From the NCBI GenBank assembly GCA_963741385.1, contig CAVUHO010000014.1, positions 310,001 to 374,000 on the forward strand: a DNA stretch of 64,000 nucleotides, in the 5' to 3' direction. Made by a program: the position numbers and the translations under genes. The stretch is from Sulfomarinibacter sp963741385. GTDB taxonomy: Bacteria > Acidobacteriota > Thermoanaerobaculia > Thermoanaerobaculales > Sulfomarinibacteraceae. The notes beneath the pieces are model-generated. The model saw only the letters and a list, made by a program, of their open reading frames with translations, was not told where the DNA came from and did no database searches. Below are positions 32,281 through 41,307 of the stretch, one piece after another. The first letter of the stretch is position 1. Each line of letters opens with the position of its first letter.

Positions 32281-34317
32281 TTGAACACGGACCCGGAAGT
32301 GAATGGCGAACAGGACGCGAAGGGGGGCATGAATGGGCTCTCCATGGAACAGCTCATGGAGAACTCGCTGCAGTCCCTGAAGGAGGGCGAGGTCGTACAC
32401 GGCACTGTTGTGGCCGTGACGAGCGAAGAAGTACTCGTCGATATCGGATACAAGTGCGAGGGCAGCGTTCCGGTGGCGGAGTTCACGGATCCGGTGACCA
32501 ACGAGGTTCAGGTCCGGGTGAACGACGAGGTCGAGGTCTTCGTCGAGCGCCTCGACGAGGCCGAGGGGCGCGTCCGGCTGTCGCGCGACCGCGCTGCGAA
32601 GTTGAAGACATGGCGCACCATCGAAGACGCCTTCAAGGCTGGGACCCCGGTCACCGGCAAGGTGCTGGAGCGGGTCAAGGGTGGGCTGTCGGTCGACATC
32701 GGCGTCCGCGCGTTCCTGCCGGGATCACTGGTTGACCTGCTGCCGAACCGGCGGCTCGAAGACTACCTCGCACAGGAGATCGATGCTCGCATCATCTCCT
32801 TCGACCGTCGCCGCTCGAACGTGGTTCTCTCGCGCAAGGCGATCCTCGAAGAGTCCCAGGGCAAGATCAAAGACGAGACCATGGCCACCCTCGAAGAGGG
32901 CAAGCTGATCAACGGCGTGATCAAGAACATCACGGACTACGGGGTGTTCGTCGATCTCGGCGGTCTCGACGGTCTCCTGCACATTACCGATATTTCGTGG
33001 GGCCGCGTCGGCCACCCGTCGGAGTACTTCAAGGTCGGTGACGAGGTCGATGTCGTCATCCTGCGGTTCGACCGCGACCGCGAACGGGTTTCCCTCGGCT
33101 ACAAGCAGCGGTTCGAAGACCCATGGCTCCTGGTCCCGGAAAAGTATCCGGTCGGCAAGAGGGTCGAGGGGAAGATCGTCAGCATCGTCGATTACGGCGC
33201 CTTTGTCGTGCTCGAGGAAGGCGTCGAAGGCCTGATCCATGTCAGCGAGATGTCGTGGACCAAGAAAATCAAGAACCCGCGTTCGATGCTCGAAATCGAC
33301 CAGGAGGTCGAGGTCGTGGTGTCGGAGGTGGATGCCGAAAAGCGACGCCTCTCGCTGTCCTTGCGCGCGACCCAGCCCAATCCCTGGGAACAGGTGGCGG
33401 AGACCTACAGCGTCGGCAGCACGATCAAGGGTGTGGTGCGAAACCTCACCGACTTTGGTGCGTTTGTCGAGATCGTTCCCGGTGTCGATGGATTGGTCCA
33501 CATTTCGGACATGTCGTGGACGCGTCGCATCAACCACCCGAGCGAGGTCGTTCAAAAGGGTGACGAGGTCCAGGCCGTCATCACGTCCGTCGATTCCTTC
33601 AACCAGCGGATTTCCCTGTCCATGAAGGAGCTGCTCCCCAACGAGTGGGAGGAGTACGCCAACAGCCACGGCGTCGGTGACGTCGACACCGGTACGGTCA
33701 CCAACGTCACCGATTTCGGAGTCTTCGTGGAACTGGCGCCCGGTGTCGAAGGCCTCTGCCACATTTCAGAAATCGACCGCAACGACGGACAGTCGCTCGC
33801 GGAGACCTTCACACCCGGACAACAGGTTCAGTGCCGCATCCTGCGAGTCGAATGGCACGAGAGCCGGATCGGGCTCTCCATGCACGGTGTGCAGCAGGAC
33901 AAAATATCCGGCGGCGAGGCCGTCGAGAGCGGCGAGGCCCAGCTGCCGGAGACCGCGATGGCCGCTGCGCTGCGCGCCGGCGGTGTGGTCGATGTCGCCG
34001 AAGATATCGAAATTGCCGAGATCACAGGCGGCGACGACGCAGTGGCCGAAGACCTGGTTCTCGAGGCTGCGGCCCCGGCCTCCGCCGCCGACGAAGCCGA
34101 AGAAAAGCCCACGACAAAGGCCAAAAAGAAGCGGGTCAAGAAAACCGAAGCTGTCAGCGAAAGCGCCGCGGAAGAGGTGACCGAGGCACCGGCTGACCCG
34201 GCGACGGCCACCGACCTAAAACGGGCGGCACTGACAGCCGATGAGACGTCGGAGGGGCCGGGCGAGCCCGGCGCAGACGACGAGATGGCGAGCGACAACG
34301 GCGGAGAGCAGTCCTGA
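32281..34317 (+). CDS. rpsA: 30S ribosomal protein S1
   Basis: The 678-residue protein has six S1 RNA-binding repeats (starts near residues 35, 120, 205, 292, 379 and 466), most clearly the D-Y-G-V-F-V-D-L, D-Y-G-A-F-V-V-L, D-F-G-A-F-V-E-I and D-F-G-V-F-V-E-L blocks. A tail of about 120 residues after the last repeat is acidic and then Lys-rich (K-A-K-K-K-R-V-K-K). This makes it longer than the 557 residues of E. coli S1. It brings mRNA to the 30S subunit. The start is TTG 32281, eight bases after GGAGGA, followed by the hydrophilic N terminus. Confidence 0.95.
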   Translation: MNTDPEVNGEQDAKGGMNGLSMEQLMENSLQSLKEGEVVHGTVVAVTSEEVLVDIGYKCEGSVPVAEFTDPVTNEVQVRVNDEVEVFVERLDEAEGRVRLSRDRAAKLKTWRTIEDAFKAGTPVTGKVLERVKGGLSVDIGVRAFLPGSLVDLLPNRRLEDYLAQEIDARIISFDRRRSNVVLSRKAILEESQGKIKDETMATLEEGKLINGVIKNITDYGVFVDLGGLDGLLHITDISWGRVGHPSEYFKVGDEVDVVILRFDRDRERVSLGYKQRFEDPWLLVPEKYPVGKRVEGKIVSIVDYGAFVVLEEGVEGLIHVSEMSWTKKIKNPRSMLEIDQEVEVVVSEVDAEKRRLSLSLRATQPNPWEQVAETYSVGSTIKGVVRNLTDFGAFVEIVPGVDGLVHISDMSWTRRINHPSEVVQKGDEVQAVITSVDSFNQRISLSMKELLPNEWEEYANSHGVGDVDTGTVTNVTDFGVFVELAPGVEGLCHISEIDRNDGQSLAETFTPGQQVQCRILRVEWHESRIGLSMHGVQQDKISGGEAVESGEAQLPETAMAAALRAGGVVDVAEDIEIAEITGGDDAVAEDLVLEAAAPASAADEAEEKPTTKAKKKRVKKTEAVSESAAEEVTEAPADPATATDLKRAALTADETSEGPGEPGADDEMASDNGGEQS

Positions 34318-34346
34318 CGGCCGCCCCTGAACAAGGAGTTCAAACG

Positions 34347-34631
34347 ATGACCATGACCAAGGCCGATTTGGTGGATACGGTCGCGGAAGCCGCAGACGTT
34401 CCCCGCAAGCAGGCAGATGACGTGGTACAGGTGATCTTGGAGAGCATCATCATGGCTCTCCGTCGCAACGAAAAGGTCGAACTCCGAGGTTTCGGCTCGT
34501 TCAGGATTCGTCAGCGGGGAGAGCGGACCGGACGGAATCCGAAGACCGGCGATCAGGTCCACGTGCCGCCGAAGAAGATCCCCTACTTCAAGCCCGGGAA
34601 GCACCTGAGGGAAGAGCTGCTGCAGCAGTAA
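34347..34631 (+). CDS. HU/IHF-family DNA-binding protein
   Basis: The 94-residue histone-like protein shows the family pattern: M-T-K-A-D-L-V-D-T-V-A, G-F-G-S-F-R-I-R, the DNA-intercalating arm R-T-G-R-N-P-K-T-G and the end P-Y-F-K-P-G-K-x-L-R. It bends DNA as a dimer. Position after rpsA parallels ihfB (himD) of E. coli, and the arm is IHF-like (G-R-N-P), so an IHF beta-type role is likely, relevant to sigma-54 promoters. Two ATGs (34347 and 34353) are possible starts. Confidence 0.92.
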   Translation: MTMTKADLVDTVAEAADVPRKQADDVVQVILESIIMALRRNEKVELRGFGSFRIRQRGERTGRNPKTGDQVHVPPKKIPYFKPGKHLREELLQQ

Positions 34632-34637
34632 GCGACG

Positions 34638-35150
34638 GTGGTGGACATTCTGTACGCTCCCTGGCGGCTTCAGTACGTCTCCGCAGCCGATGACAGAGAC
34701 CGCAGCACGTGTGTCTTCTGCACTGCGTTTAAATCCAAAGACGACGCCGCAACGTTGACGCTGGGCCGGGGCCGGCACTCGTTTTCACTTCTGAATCTCT
34801 ATCCCTACACCACCGGGCACGCGATGGTCGCGCCAATCCTCCACTGCAGCGACCTTGCAGCTCTGGAAGTGGATGTTCTGACCGAGGTCATGACTACCGC
34901 CAAGGATCTGATTGCGGCCATTCGTCTGCTCTATCATCCGCACGGATTCAACGTCGGCTTCAACGTCGGCGAAGCCGCCGGGGCGGGGATCGAAGAGCAC
35001 CTTCATCTTCACATCGTCCCACGCTGGCACGCCGACAATAATCTGATGACCGTGATCGGCGGAACCCGGGTGATTCCCGAGGATATCGGCCGGACCTACG
35101 AGAGAATGCGCGGCGCTCTGCAAACCGTGCGGGGCGGGGAGGCAGGGTGA
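34638..35150 (+). CDS. HIT-family nucleotide hydrolase/transferase (Ap4A phosphorylase-like)
   Basis: At 170 residues this is a HIT protein with the motif E-H-L-H-L-H-I-V-P-R-W. It starts I-L-Y-A-P-W-R-L-Q-Y-V and has C-V-F-C, typical of the bacterial group annotated as AP-4-A phosphorylase or ATP adenylyltransferase. It acts on dinucleotide polyphosphates or AMP adducts. GTG codons at 34638 and 34641 are candidate starts, six to nine bases after the HU/IHF stop, and the end overlaps the next gene by four bases. Confidence 0.88.
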   Translation: MVDILYAPWRLQYVSAADDRDRSTCVFCTAFKSKDDAATLTLGRGRHSFSLLNLYPYTTGHAMVAPILHCSDLAALEVDVLTEVMTTAKDLIAAIRLLYHPHGFNVGFNVGEAAGAGIEEHLHLHIVPRWHADNNLMTVIGGTRVIPEDIGRTYERMRGALQTVRGGEAG

Positions 35151-35620
35151 CGGCCGACGACAAAAAAGGCGCGAAGACACTTTCCGAGGGACGTGGAGAA
35201 GGTGAAGCTCAGGGCCGTGCGCCCGCCGCGCTCCTGGCCGTCGCCTGGCTGGTGCCGGGTCTCGGCCACTGGATCCTCGGCCGCCGGGAGCGGGCCGTGG
35301 TTTTCGGCGCTGTGATCCTCTGCGCGTTCGTCACCGGCGTGCTGCTCAACGGAGAACTCGGCACGCCGAAACCACAAGACCCGTTCTCGTGGTTGGCCAC
35401 CTTTGCCTGCCTCGGCAACGGTGTCCTGTATCTGCTGCGGATCGTCTGGCTCAACGGGTTCGGCGAGGTCCTCGGGGGCTTTCCCTTCGGTCTGATGGGA
35501 GGCGGCAGCCCATCGGCCGCCGGCTTTGCCTACGGCAACACATTTCTCTACACCGGCGGCCTCATGAATCTCCTCGCAGTTCTCGACGTGTCGGACATCG
35601 CCCGCGGCGAGAAGGACTGA
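35147..35620 (+). CDS. DUF6677-type membrane protein
   Basis: This 157-residue protein has a hydrophilic N terminus of about 25 residues and three or four hydrophobic helices. The first contains W-L-V-P-G-L-G-H-W-I-L-G-R-R-E-R, a TM2-like turn seen in DUF6677 proteins. Function unknown. Its GTG overlaps the HIT gene stop (GTGA) and its own stop overlaps the next ATG, so the three genes are translationally coupled. Confidence 0.72.
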   Translation: MTADDKKGAKTLSEGRGEGEAQGRAPAALLAVAWLVPGLGHWILGRRERAVVFGAVILCAFVTGVLLNGELGTPKPQDPFSWLATFACLGNGVLYLLRIVWLNGFGEVLGGFPFGLMGGGSPSAAGFAYGNTFLYTGGLMNLLAVLDVSDIARGEKD

Positions 35621-35790
35621 TGATGGACCACCTGTTCCTGATGCTGTGGCATGCGGTGCTGGTGTCGGTGTTCTTCGCTTTTCTCTGGCGCCGCACGGCC
35701 CGCGGCCGCCGCAACCTGTTCTTCAAGACCTTTCTGATCATGGTCGTCGGCAGTACTGCTCTCGGCTGGTTGATGTACCCATTCCCCTGA
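35620..35790 (+). CDS. Small membrane protein of unknown function
   Basis: The 56-residue frame starts at ATG 35620, overlapping the previous stop as TGATG. It has a hydrophobic helix (H-L-F-L-M-L-W-H-A-V-L-V-S-V-F-F-A-F), a basic loop R-R-T-A-R-G-R-R and a second helix (T-F-L-I-M-V-V-G-S-T-A-L-G-W-L). The hairpin topology and coupling to the DUF6677 gene suggest the two products form a complex. No family recognised. Confidence 0.6.
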   Translation: MMDHLFLMLWHAVLVSVFFAFLWRRTARGRRNLFFKTFLIMVVGSTALGWLMYPFP

Positions 35791-35880
35791 GGCAAGCGCA
35801 TCGCCTACAGTCCCTTGCTGTCCTCCTGACGGTCGCGTTGTACACTGCGAGCCGCATGTGGAGGGGGGCCGGGGGCTTGT

Positions 35881-37023
35881 ATGACACTGCGAGGTAAATC
35901 CGATCTGCTGATCGTTGCAGGGGAGGTCTCGGGCGATATTCACGCCGGCAACCTGCTCGATGAGTTGCAACGGCTGCGACCCGGTGTGGAGGCTTTCGGC
36001 GTCGGTGGAGAACGGTTGATCGCCGCCGGGCTCGAGCCCGTGGCCTCGATCGACGAACTCTCGCACATGGGTCTGGTGGAGGTCCTGCGGGAACTTCCGC
36101 GAATCCGGCGGCTGATGCATCGCCTGGTCGACGAGGCCGCGCGCCGCCGACCGGCTCTGGCAGTCCTCGTGGATTCCCCGGACTTCAACCTGCGGCTTGC
36201 AGCCCGCCTCCGGCGCCTCGGCGTGCCGGTGGTGCTCTACGTCTCGCCTCAGCTGTGGGCGTGGCGCCAGGGGAGAGTCCGAACCGTTCGCCGTCTCGCG
36301 CGCGAGGTCCTGTGCCTCCTGCCGTTCGAAGTCCCGTTTTACGAAGTGCACGGAGTCCGCTCGCGATACGTCGGCCACCCTCTGGTCGACGAGATCGCGC
36401 GGGTCGGCCTCCTCGACCGGCCGCGCGAGGTCGTCGAAGGGCGGATCGCCCTGCTTCCCGGGTCACGTGAGATGGAGGTGACCCAGTTGTTGCCGGTCAT
36501 GATCGAGACCCTGCGGCGGCTGCCCCCGGCCGAGGTCCCCGAGGCGGTTCTGGTGGAGGCGCCGGGAGTCACACAGCTTGTAGACTCCGTCCTCACACAG
36601 ACCGGGACGGACCCGCGCGTGATCCGGGTTCGCGGGGAACAGCGCAGGTTCGAACTCGCGCGTTCGGTGCTGGCGTGGACAGCATCCGGCACCGCCACCT
36701 TGGAATGTGCCCTCCTCGACGTGCCGATGGTGGTCGGCTACAGGCTGCGGGGATTGACGTATGCCCTGGCCCGGCTGCTTGTCAGCGTTCCCAACGTGGC
36801 TCTGGTGAACCTCATCGCCGGCAAGACCATTGCACCTGAGCTGTTGCAAACGGAATGGCGCCCGGATCGTCTGGCCGCAGTCACCTCGGAGCTTCTACGG
36901 TCCGGCGGCCCCGTTCAGCGCGCCGAACTGGCGGTGGTTCGGCAACGGCTCGGTGAGCGGGGCGCGTCGCGAAACGCGGCCGAAGCGGTCGCCGAGCATC
37001 TTGACGCATCGGGGATCGGGTAG
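35881..37023 (+). CDS. lpxB: Lipid-A-disaccharide synthase
   Basis: The 380-residue GT19 glycosyltransferase joins UDP-diacylglucosamine to lipid X. It contains the family's A-G-E-V-S-G-D motif at residues 12-18, D-S-P-D-F-N-L-R, Y-V-S-P-Q-L-W-A-W, L-L-P-F-E, L-P-G-S-R and the C-terminal S-G-T-A-T-L-E. Together with the lpxH-like gene and the Lpt genes it shows that the organism makes LPS. The 90-base gap before it contains GTTGTACACT, a possible -10, but no well-spaced -35. Confidence 0.95.
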   Translation: MTLRGKSDLLIVAGEVSGDIHAGNLLDELQRLRPGVEAFGVGGERLIAAGLEPVASIDELSHMGLVEVLRELPRIRRLMHRLVDEAARRRPALAVLVDSPDFNLRLAARLRRLGVPVVLYVSPQLWAWRQGRVRTVRRLAREVLCLLPFEVPFYEVHGVRSRYVGHPLVDEIARVGLLDRPREVVEGRIALLPGSREMEVTQLLPVMIETLRRLPPAEVPEAVLVEAPGVTQLVDSVLTQTGTDPRVIRVRGEQRRFELARSVLAWTASGTATLECALLDVPMVVGYRLRGLTYALARLLVSVPNVALVNLIAGKTIAPELLQTEWRPDRLAAVTSELLRSGGPVQRAELAVVRQRLGERGASRNAAEAVAEHLDASGIG

Positions 37024-37047
37024 AATCCCTCGGCTGGAGGCTTCGAC

Positions 37048-38460
37048 GTGCACATCAAGAACGCCGACACGGCGCGGGCGCGGGTTGACGTCCCCGTTCG
37101 GGTGGGGATGATCAGCCTCGGCTGTGCGAAAAACCTGGTGGACGGCGAACTGATGCTCGGTCACCTCCACAGGGCCGGTATCGAGCTGACGGCCGACCCG
37201 ACCGAGGCCGACGTGGTCGTGGTCAATACCTGCGGGTTTATCGACGACGCCAAGCGGGAGTCGATCGAGGCCGTGCTCGAGGTGGTCGAGGCCAAGAAGA
37301 CGGGCCGGGTCCGACGTCTGGTGGTCGCGGGGTGCATGGCGCAGGCCTACGCCGCCCAGTTGCAGCAAGAGATCCCCGAGATCGACGCGTTCATCGGACT
37401 CGACGAGCTCGAACGGATCACCGAAGCGGTGCGGGGCGAGATGGCAGCCCATATTCCCGACCAGCGTGGTGCTCTGAGGGTCTACGACCACTCGAGCCCA
37501 CGCATCGTCTCCACCGGCAGCCACGCCTATCTGAAGGTCGCCGAGGGCTGCAACAACCCCTGCACGTTCTGCCATATCCCGGCGATGCGGGGGGCATTCC
37601 GCTCGCGGACGGTCGACGACCTGGTCGCCGAGGCGCAGGCCCTGCGCCGGCAGGGTATCCAGGAGATCGTCCTGATCGCCCAGGACACCACCCGCTATGG
37701 TGAAGATCTCGGTCTTGAACACGGGCTCCGCACCCTGGTGGAAAGGCTGCTGGCTCAAACCGACATCCCATGGATCCGTTTCCTCTACGCCTATCCGGCG
37801 ACCCTCGATGAATCCCTCTTCGAACTCATGGCGTCGAACCGCCGTTTCCTCCCGTACCTGGACCTACCCCTGCAGCACGCCAGCCGCCCGGTGCTCAAGG
37901 CGATGAAGAGGGGAGGGGACGCGCGAAGCTATCGACGGCTCATCGAGCGAGCGCGTGCGACCGTCCCCGAACTCGTCGTCCGCACCACGTTTATCGTCGG
38001 GTTCCCGGGGGAGGGCGATGCCGAGTTCCAGGAGCTGATGGATTTCGTCCACGAGATCCGGTTCGATCATCTCGGGGCCTTCTCCTATTCCTGGCAGGAC
38101 GAGAACCCCGGCGCCGAGCTCGGCGATCCGGTGGCTCAGGAGACCAAGGAGGAGCGTCACAGCGCCCTCCTCGAGGCGCAGCAGGATATCGCGTTCGCGC
38201 ACAACCTCGCGCTCGTCGGCCGAACCCTCCCGGCCCTTGTCACCGGGCCCTTGGCGGAGATGGAGTTGCTGCTCGAAGGCCGGTTGCAAAGACAGGCTCC
38301 CGAGATCGACGGCCGACTGCTCATCAACGACGGCACCGCGCCGGCCGGGTCCCTGGTCGAGGTGGAGATCACGGACGCTCACCCGTACGACGTCGTGGGT
38401 GGGATTTTCCGGATCCTCAGCCCGGGCAAGATCGCGGCGAACCTGCCGGTGCTGGGCTGA
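37048..38460 (+). CDS. rimO: Ribosomal protein S12 methylthiotransferase RimO
   Basis: The 470-residue radical SAM enzyme methylthiolates an Asp of ribosomal protein S12. The N-terminal domain has three cluster Cys (S-L-G-C-A-K-N, N-T-C-G-F, A-G-C-M-A-Q), and the radical SAM core has E-G-C-N-N-P-C-T-F-C. The C-terminal 65 residues form a TRAM domain. The S-L-G-C-A-K-N-L-V-D start separates it from MiaB, which is at 58.7 kb. The start is GTG 37048 after GGAGG; N-terminal codons before the first beta strand are uncertain. Confidence 0.95.
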   Translation: MHIKNADTARARVDVPVRVGMISLGCAKNLVDGELMLGHLHRAGIELTADPTEADVVVVNTCGFIDDAKRESIEAVLEVVEAKKTGRVRRLVVAGCMAQAYAAQLQQEIPEIDAFIGLDELERITEAVRGEMAAHIPDQRGALRVYDHSSPRIVSTGSHAYLKVAEGCNNPCTFCHIPAMRGAFRSRTVDDLVAEAQALRRQGIQEIVLIAQDTTRYGEDLGLEHGLRTLVERLLAQTDIPWIRFLYAYPATLDESLFELMASNRRFLPYLDLPLQHASRPVLKAMKRGGDARSYRRLIERARATVPELVVRTTFIVGFPGEGDAEFQELMDFVHEIRFDHLGAFSYSWQDENPGAELGDPVAQETKEERHSALLEAQQDIAFAHNLALVGRTLPALVTGPLAEMELLLEGRLQRQAPEIDGRLLINDGTAPAGSLVEVEITDAHPYDVVGGIFRILSPGKIAANLPVLG

Positions 38461-38468
38461 CAAACGCC

Positions 38469-39434
38469 ATGCAGGTCCTTCGCGACCCGCTCGGTAACGA
38501 CGAACCGCCGCGCCGGATGGTGATCAGCATCGGCAACTTTGACGGCGTCCACGTCGGCCACCAGGCCGTGCTCTCCCACGTCGTGGAGCGTGCCGAGGCC
38601 GCCTCGACGACATCGGTGGCGATGACCTTCGACCCGCACCCCATCAAGCTCCTGCGTCCCAGCGAGGCCCCCCGCCTGGTCACCACTCTCGAACAGCGGC
38701 TTGCCCTGATCGAGCGGACGGGTATCGAGACGACCCTCGTGCTCCCGTTCACCCACCGGCTGGCCCGGATGGCGGCCGCCGAGTTCGTTCGCGAAGTGCT
38801 GGTTGATCGGCTCGCGGTGCGGGAAGTTTTCATCGGCAAGAATTTCCGCTTCGGCGCCGACCGCGGCGGCGACGTCCCCCTCCTGAAGTCGATGGGGGAA
38901 GAGCTCGGTTTCGCGGCGGCAGCGGCACCCATCGTCGAGGCCGCCGGCGGCGTGGTTTCGTCGACCAGGGTCCGCGAAGCGGTGGCGTCCGGAAACGTCG
39001 AGGAGGTTGCGACCCTGCTCGGACGAACCTTCTTTATCGACGGCAGAGTGCTCGAGGGCAAGCGCCTCGGCCGGACCCTGGGTTTCCCGACCCTCAACAT
39101 CGAGGTCGAAAACGAAATCGAGCCGAACCACGGCGTGTATGTCACCGCCGTCCACATTCCGTCGTTCAACCGCACCTTTGCGGCAGTGACAAATATCGGA
39201 GTCCGTCCGACGGTGTATCAGAACTCGCTGACGACGGTGGAGAGCCACCTCCTCGACTTCACGGCGGACGTCTATCAGGAGAGGGTGCGGCTCTTTTTCC
39301 TGCGCAGGCTGCGGAACGAGCGGGCGTTCGATTCGACCATGCAGTTGATGACCCAGATCCGCCGCGATGTCGAGGCGGCGCGTGATTTCTTTGCCGGGCA
39401 TCCGGTCGACGGCCTCGAGTTGATCCTACCGTGA
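38469..39434 (+). CDS. ribF: Bifunctional riboflavin kinase / FAD synthetase
   Basis: At 321 residues this is a normal RibF. The N-terminal FAD-synthetase half has S-I-G-N-F-D-G-V-H-V-G-H; the C-terminal riboflavin-kinase half has G-R-V-L-E-G-K-R-L-G-R-T-L-G-F-P-T-L-N and the flavin-site G-V-Y. It makes FMN and FAD. Nine bases separate it from rimO, and its end overlaps prsW by four bases, giving a rimO-ribF-prsW transcript. Confidence 0.96.
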   Translation: MQVLRDPLGNDEPPRRMVISIGNFDGVHVGHQAVLSHVVERAEAASTTSVAMTFDPHPIKLLRPSEAPRLVTTLEQRLALIERTGIETTLVLPFTHRLARMAAAEFVREVLVDRLAVREVFIGKNFRFGADRGGDVPLLKSMGEELGFAAAAAPIVEAAGGVVSSTRVREAVASGNVEEVATLLGRTFFIDGRVLEGKRLGRTLGFPTLNIEVENEIEPNHGVYVTAVHIPSFNRTFAAVTNIGVRPTVYQNSLTTVESHLLDFTADVYQERVRLFFLRRLRNERAFDSTMQLMTQIRRDVEAARDFFAGHPVDGLELILP

Positions 39435-40438
39435 GCTTGACCGGCGCCCTCATCCTGCTGGCGTCGATGGTGGTTTCGACCACGCTACTGCTGATTATTG
39501 TGGTCTTCGTATGGTTTCTGGATCGCTACGACCGCGAACCGGTGCACATGGTGGCCGCGGTCTTTCTGTGGGGTGCCTCAGCCGCGCCGGCCATTGCCGT
39601 CTTCACTCTGGTTACGCTCAACCGGATCTGGCTCGGCGCCGGGGGGGATCTTTCACCGCTCGTCTTCACCGGTGTGGCAACCCCCCTGATCGAGGAGTCC
39701 GCCAAGGCGATCGGCGTGCTGCTCGTCGTGCTGCTGACCCGGAACTTCGACAACCCCACGGACGGTTTCGTCTACGGCACGGCCGTGGGGTTGGGTTTCG
39801 CGGTGACCGAGAACTACATCTATGGAATCGGGATCGGCACCACGATGGGGGTGGGCGATCTCCTGATTCTCGTCGTCGGCCGGACGTTTCTGGCGGCGGG
39901 GGTTCACGGTCTGGCAAGCGCCACGTTCGGCGGCTTCCTGGGACACGCCGTTCTGACCAGCAAGCGGTGGCAGAGGGTCGCCTGGGTATTGATCGGACTG
40001 CTCGCAGCCGCCGTTCTGCACGGCGTTTGGAACGTGACCCTGACGCTGGTCGGGCCGTTCGCGCCCGGCGGTGGTATGCAGACCTGGCTCGTGGTTCTCC
40101 CCGTGTTGTACGCCGGTTACGTCCTGATCCTCGCCGGCTTTCTCCATTCCGAACACACAATCCTGAAGCGGCAGCTCACTGAAGAGGTCGCACTCTCGCT
40201 GGCGCCGTCGTGGGTCGTGGAGGTCATTCCCTATTACCGCCGCCGGTTGCGAAGTGACTGGTGGCCTCTGCGCAACGAACGAACTGTGATCGCCCGCCTG
40301 CTGACCAGGATCGCCTTCCGCAAACATGCACTCCGTAACATTCCCCAGCCGGAGGCCGCGATCGCATCTCTCGAAGTTGTCCGCTTACGGCAACGGCTTC
40401 GCGCGATCCTGAACCCCGCACCCACCGACGAGGATTGA
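39431..40438 (+). CDS. PrsW-family intramembrane metalloprotease
   Basis: The 335-residue protein has about eight membrane helices. The PrsW motifs are in place: P-L-I-E-E-S-A-K (E-E-x-x-K), F-A-V-T-E-N, the metal-binding H in G-V-H-G-L-A-S-A and L-H-G-V-W-N. PrsW of Bacillus cleaves an anti-sigma factor; the substrate here is unknown. About 100 soluble residues follow the last helix. GTG 39431 overlaps the ribF stop. Confidence 0.88.
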   Translation: MSLTGALILLASMVVSTTLLLIIVVFVWFLDRYDREPVHMVAAVFLWGASAAPAIAVFTLVTLNRIWLGAGGDLSPLVFTGVATPLIEESAKAIGVLLVVLLTRNFDNPTDGFVYGTAVGLGFAVTENYIYGIGIGTTMGVGDLLILVVGRTFLAAGVHGLASATFGGFLGHAVLTSKRWQRVAWVLIGLLAAAVLHGVWNVTLTLVGPFAPGGGMQTWLVVLPVLYAGYVLILAGFLHSEHTILKRQLTEEVALSLAPSWVVEVIPYYRRRLRSDWWPLRNERTVIARLLTRIAFRKHALRNIPQPEAAIASLEVVRLRQRLRAILNPAPTDED

Positions 40439-40521
40439 CAGCGAACCCGATTCAATGTCAAAGCTTTGTTGAACGAGGGCCGGCTGGTCACACTGAGGCG
40501 GGCGCCGACGTACGATGAGGC

Positions 40522-41307
40522 ATGGTCCGGTCGATCGGTGACCTCGACTCGAAACGGCTGATGGACCTCGTCAACAACCACGAGCTCGGGGAGCTCGAGG
40601 CGTTGCAGGTGCTGAGGAGCCCGTTCTGCACACCGCAGATCGCCGAGGCGATCGCGTCGAACCGCGGTCTCCTCGACGCACACGGAGTTCGCGAGCTCCT
40701 GGCGGGATTCCCCGGGTTCAGCTTCTCGCGCGCCGTCGACCTTCTGGCGACGCTGCCGTGGGTCTCTCTTCTGGCCCTGTCGCAGGCCCCGAAGACGCCG
40801 CCGGTGGTGCGCCGTCACGCCGAACGCAAGCTCCTGGATCACCTGTATTCCATGGCCCTCGGCGAAAAAATCGCGCTCGCAAGGCGCGCCCATCGAGCCC
40901 TGTTCCGGGCGCTGACCGCCTCGGGTGACGTGCAGGTCTTGACAGCCCTGCTGAACAACCCCCGCCTGGTGGAGAACGACATCCTGGTGATCCTCAACAC
41001 CGTTGATGTTCCGGCGGAGTTTCTCGCGGAACTGGCGCGCCACAGCCGTTGGGGGACGTATCGTGGAGTGCGCCGCGCCGTGGTCGAATCGGGATCAACG
41101 CCGCTGCCGCTCGCGCTCAGCGTCCTCGTCCAATTGTCGGCTAGCGACCTGCGCCAGGTGGTGGGGCGGAAAAACCTGTCTCCGGAGGTGCGCGAGGCCG
41201 CTCTCTCACTCATCGAGCGCGATGCTCGCGGACAGCGGGGGGTGATAGTATCCTCCGGTGAGACATGCGATGGAGGGGACCCCCAAACACCCGAAGATCT
41301 TCGGTGA
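40522..41307 (+). CDS. Helical-repeat protein, paralogue of the gene at 42084
   Basis: This 261-residue, all-helical protein has no signal peptide or membrane helix. Its C-terminal part (about residues 115-235: A-L-L-N-N-P-R-L-V, then L-S-P-E-V-R-E-A-A) lines up with the C-terminal 130 residues of the protein at 42084. HEAT-like repeats are the likely fold. It overlaps the RodZ-like gene by about 38 bases. I do not recognise a named family; a scaffold or adaptor role is a guess from the fold only. Confidence 0.6.
   Translation: MVRSIGDLDSKRLMDLVNNHELGELEALQVLRSPFCTPQIAEAIASNRGLLDAHGVRELLAGFPGFSFSRAVDLLATLPWVSLLALSQAPKTPPVVRRHAERKLLDHLYSMALGEKIALARRAHRALFRALTASGDVQVLTALLNNPRLVENDILVILNTVDVPAEFLAELARHSRWGTYRGVRRAVVESGSTPLPLALSVLVQLSASDLRQVVGRKNLSPEVREAALSLIERDARGQRGVIVSSGETCDGGDPQTPEDLR

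Noticed and set aside
37001..37026. TTGACG plus TAGAAT as a promoter of rimO
   Set aside because: The spacer is only 14 bases and the first box lies in lpxB; not reliable.
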